A DNA stretch of 64,000 nucleotides from Cryobacterium fucosi. Lineage in GTDB: Bacteria; Actinomycetota; Actinomycetes; Actinomycetales; Microbacteriaceae. Where the stretch lies: NCBI RefSeq assembly GCF_004403515.1, contig NZ_SOHH01000020.1:352-64351 (forward strand), given 5' to 3'. The number at the start of each line of letters is the position of its first letter. The first letter of the stretch is position 1. Below the pieces are notes generated by a model. That model worked only from the letters and a program-made list of their open reading frames with translations. It did not search any database and was not told the DNA's origin. The translations under genes and the position numbers were made by a program. Below, in pieces: positions 62,551-64,000 of this stretch.

Positions 62551-63570
62551 TCAGCCTCGGTGGCGCCGAACCGCATCTCTCAAGAACCGAAGCGGCCTCG
62601 TGAGCCTCCAGCTCGTGCTCTCGTGAATCCTCCTAATCTGGTCCACCAGCCCCAAGTGGTCGCTCTCCTGCAGTGCAATCACGCGGTCTTTTTCATTGAG
62701 TTGATGCCCAGCGACCTCTAGCTCGCCCTTCAATCCGGGTACTTCTGCGGCTCGCACGCGCAGGTCATACAGTTCAGCGATAACTGCGCCGCGAGACTCA
62801 TAGAACTTCTTGATCTCACTCTCCTTCAGGAGGCCCTCCTCGAGGAATGCGCGCAGACGCTTAGGGATATCACCGCCGACCGCCAGCACGCCGAGACCGT
62901 GACCGTGATCGAAGGCGAACGACGGGTATTGCTGGGCGACTTCCGCCCAGAACTGCCACACTCCGAAACCCTCTTGGTGTTCTGCGATGTCGTGGAAGAT
63001 CACGACCCCACGATCAGTGAGCTTCGGGCGCCAAGCCTCGAAATCGTGACGCACGTCGTCGTAGCCATGTCGTCCGTCGATGTGGAGGAGGTCAATTGAA
63101 CCGTCTGGGATCGAGTCGAGGCTGTCGTCGAAATAGCCGCGCAGCAGTGTCGAGAAGGCGGAGTAGTCCGTTTCGTTGATCGTGCTCACGCTCTCATAGA
63201 CATCAGCACCGTAAAATCCGGCCTGATCGTCACCCTGCCAGCTGTCAAGCGCGAACGTGCGAGTGGGCAAGCCGAGTCGAACGATCGTTTCGCAGAAGAC
63301 AAAATAGGAGAAGCCGTTGTGCGTGCCGAGCTCGGCGATGGCCGTCGGCCGAATCGCGTCCACCAGCCAGAACGCGAAGGGGGCATGCTCCAACCATGCG
63401 GACTCAACCAAGTGCCGCGGAACCCAATATGAGGTGTCCCTGATCCAGGAATCGGAGGGTCGAACGGTTCTTTCTTCCAGGAAATTGAAACCGGGTGGGA
63501 CTTCGTTCACGTGTGAGGCCTCCTGCGCCGCTGCTCGGAAAGCCACTACTTCCCTGATGAAGGCTACCAT
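62551..63570 (-). CDS. Class I methyltransferase with C-terminal coiled coil (SWRLTRPLR tail)
   Basis: A 339-residue protein. Residues about 60-240 form a Methyltransf_24-type Rossmann domain: AIAELGTHNGFSYFVFCETI (SAM-binding), TFALDSWQGDDQAGFYG, LLHIDGRHGYDDVRHDFEAW and VVIFHDIAEHQEGFG. Residues about 260-320 are a coiled coil, ending STSWRLTRPLRFLRD. It may methylate the terminal sugar of the polymer, as in O-polysaccharide capping that stops growth before Wzm/Wzt export; this is inference. AGGGG six bases before ATG 63570 fixes the start. Confidence 0.85.
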   Translation of the reverse strand: MVAFIREVVAFRAAAQEASHVNEVPPGFNFLEERTVRPSDSWIRDTSYWVPRHLVESAWLEHAPFAFWLVDAIRPTAIAELGTHNGFSYFVFCETIVRLGLPTRTFALDSWQGDDQAGFYGADVYESVSTINETDYSAFSTLLRGYFDDSLDSIPDGSIDLLHIDGRHGYDDVRHDFEAWRPKLTDRGVVIFHDIAEHQEGFGVWQFWAEVAQQYPSFAFDHGHGLGVLAVGGDIPKRLRAFLEEGLLKESEIKKFYESRGAVIAELYDLRVRAAEVPGLKGELEVAGHQLNEKDRVIALQESDHLGLVDQIRRIHESTSWRLTRPLRFLRDAVRRHRG

Positions 63571-63649
63571 TTCACCCCTCTTTGATCTCGGGAAGGCGGA
63601 GAAGGCCGAGGGAACCGGCACGCTCGGCCGCCTGCCAACCGGGTTCCGA

Positions 63650-63655
63650 TAGAAT
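63650..63655 (+). promoter_or_regulatory. -10-like hexamer upstream of rmlB
   Basis: TAGAAT lies 39 bases before the ATG of rmlB in the divergent gap 63571-63694. A TGCCAA about 17 bases earlier is a weak -35 candidate. Confidence 0.4.
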
Positions 63656-63694
63656 CGCCGAGGCACTCACACCAACGGAACGGTTACCTCACAT

Positions 63695-64000
63695 ATGAAG
63701 ATCCTCGTCACCGGCGGAGCCGGTTTCATCGGCTCGAACTTCGTTCGACGCACCCTCGAAGACGCCTACCCCGGCCTGGAGGGCGCCGAAGTCGTCGTTC
63801 TCGACGCGCTCACCTACTCGGGAAACCTCGAAAACCTGGCTCCCATCGCGGAGAGCCCCCGCTATTCGTTCGTGCACGGCGACATCCGCGATGCCGCCCT
63901 GCTCGACACGCTCTTTCCGTCGCTCGACGCCGTCGTGCACTTCGCCGCGGAGTCCCACGTGGACCGCTCGGTGCGCGACGCGTCGATCTTCGTCGAGACG
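63695..64000 (+). CDS. rmlB: dTDP-glucose 4,6-dehydratase (partial, runs off the window end)
   Basis: The first 102 codons of an [23 protein letters not shown], the region [16 protein letters not shown] and [18 protein letters not shown]. The combination of DALTYSGNL and ESHVDRS is specific to RmlB, which converts dTDP-glucose to dTDP-4-keto-6-deoxyglucose. The frame is open to the last base of the window. It is divergent from the rmlC/rmlA operon, so the rhamnose genes are split into two transcripts. It is too short to judge the catalytic YxxxK region. Confidence 0.95.
   Translation, partial: MKILVTGGAGFIGSNFVRRTLEDAYPGLEGAEVVVLDALTYSGNLENLAPIAESPRYSFVHGDIRDAALLDTLFPSLDAVVHFAAESHVDRSVRDASIFVET

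Overview
This 64 kb window is high-GC actinobacterial DNA. A WhiB regulator, the neighbouring DUF3499, DUF5719 and metallopeptidase-family genes, GTG starts, -10 boxes sitting at start codons, and dense intergenic GGTCGAGCCTGTCGAGACC-type repeats all point to the family Microbacteriaceae, possibly Cryobacterium or a relative. Genus is inference only. I recognised no rRNA, tRNA, CRISPR array, prophage or transposase gene.

Region 1 (1-24.5 kb) is chromosomal backbone. It starts with ahcY, a DUF3499 protein, a metallopeptidase-family protein and a lipoprotein insulated by terminators. From 3.6 to 12.9 kb lies a compact module: GT87-like membrane glycosyltransferase, cytochrome b561-like/molybdopterin fusion, small membrane protein, methyltransferase, TIGR04282-type transferase, GT2, two-component system, NAD-dependent epimerase and methylthioadenosine phosphorylase. 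Several of its genes overlap by 4 nt, and its product is unknown. Next come DUF5719, a very large GT2/membrane protein, whiB, galE, a 45-codon membrane protein, a GlxA/AdpA-type regulator, an AbiEi/DUF559-type protein bracketed by two inverted palindromic elements, manA and an acyl-CoA dehydrogenase.

Region 2 (24.5-27.7 kb) is a sulfur-stress operon: FAD-dependent CoA-disulfide reductase-like protein with a rhodanese domain, a single-domain rhodanese, and a CsoR-family repressor that lacks the copper-binding His and so resembles the persulfide sensor CstR. A perfect palindrome, ATACCCCTTGGGGTAT, lies at its promoter. Dense repeat arrays flank it.

Region 3 (27.7-64 kb) is a large surface-glycan locus: two O-antigen polymerase/ligase-like proteins, about ten glycosyltransferases, two flippase-like proteins, an ABC exporter (Wzm/Wzt with a C-terminal extension), a WbbL-type rhamnosyltransferase, a polysaccharide pyruvyltransferase, dTDP-rhamnose genes (rmlA, rmlC and a partial rmlB at the window edge), a second galE and a secreted four-repeat protein. 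Within it, gmd, a DegT-family protein with His in place of the PLP lysine (ColD-like) and a GDP-fucose-synthase-like reductase together predict GDP-L-colitose or a close 3,6-dideoxyhexose. From about 37.5 to 60 kb the GC content looks lower than in the flanks, suggesting an acquired or fast-evolving block.

Four copies of a roughly 90-bp palindrome (arms GTCGAATTCGACGG / GTCAAATTCGACGG) and several tandem repeat arrays fill all the longer gaps between genes.
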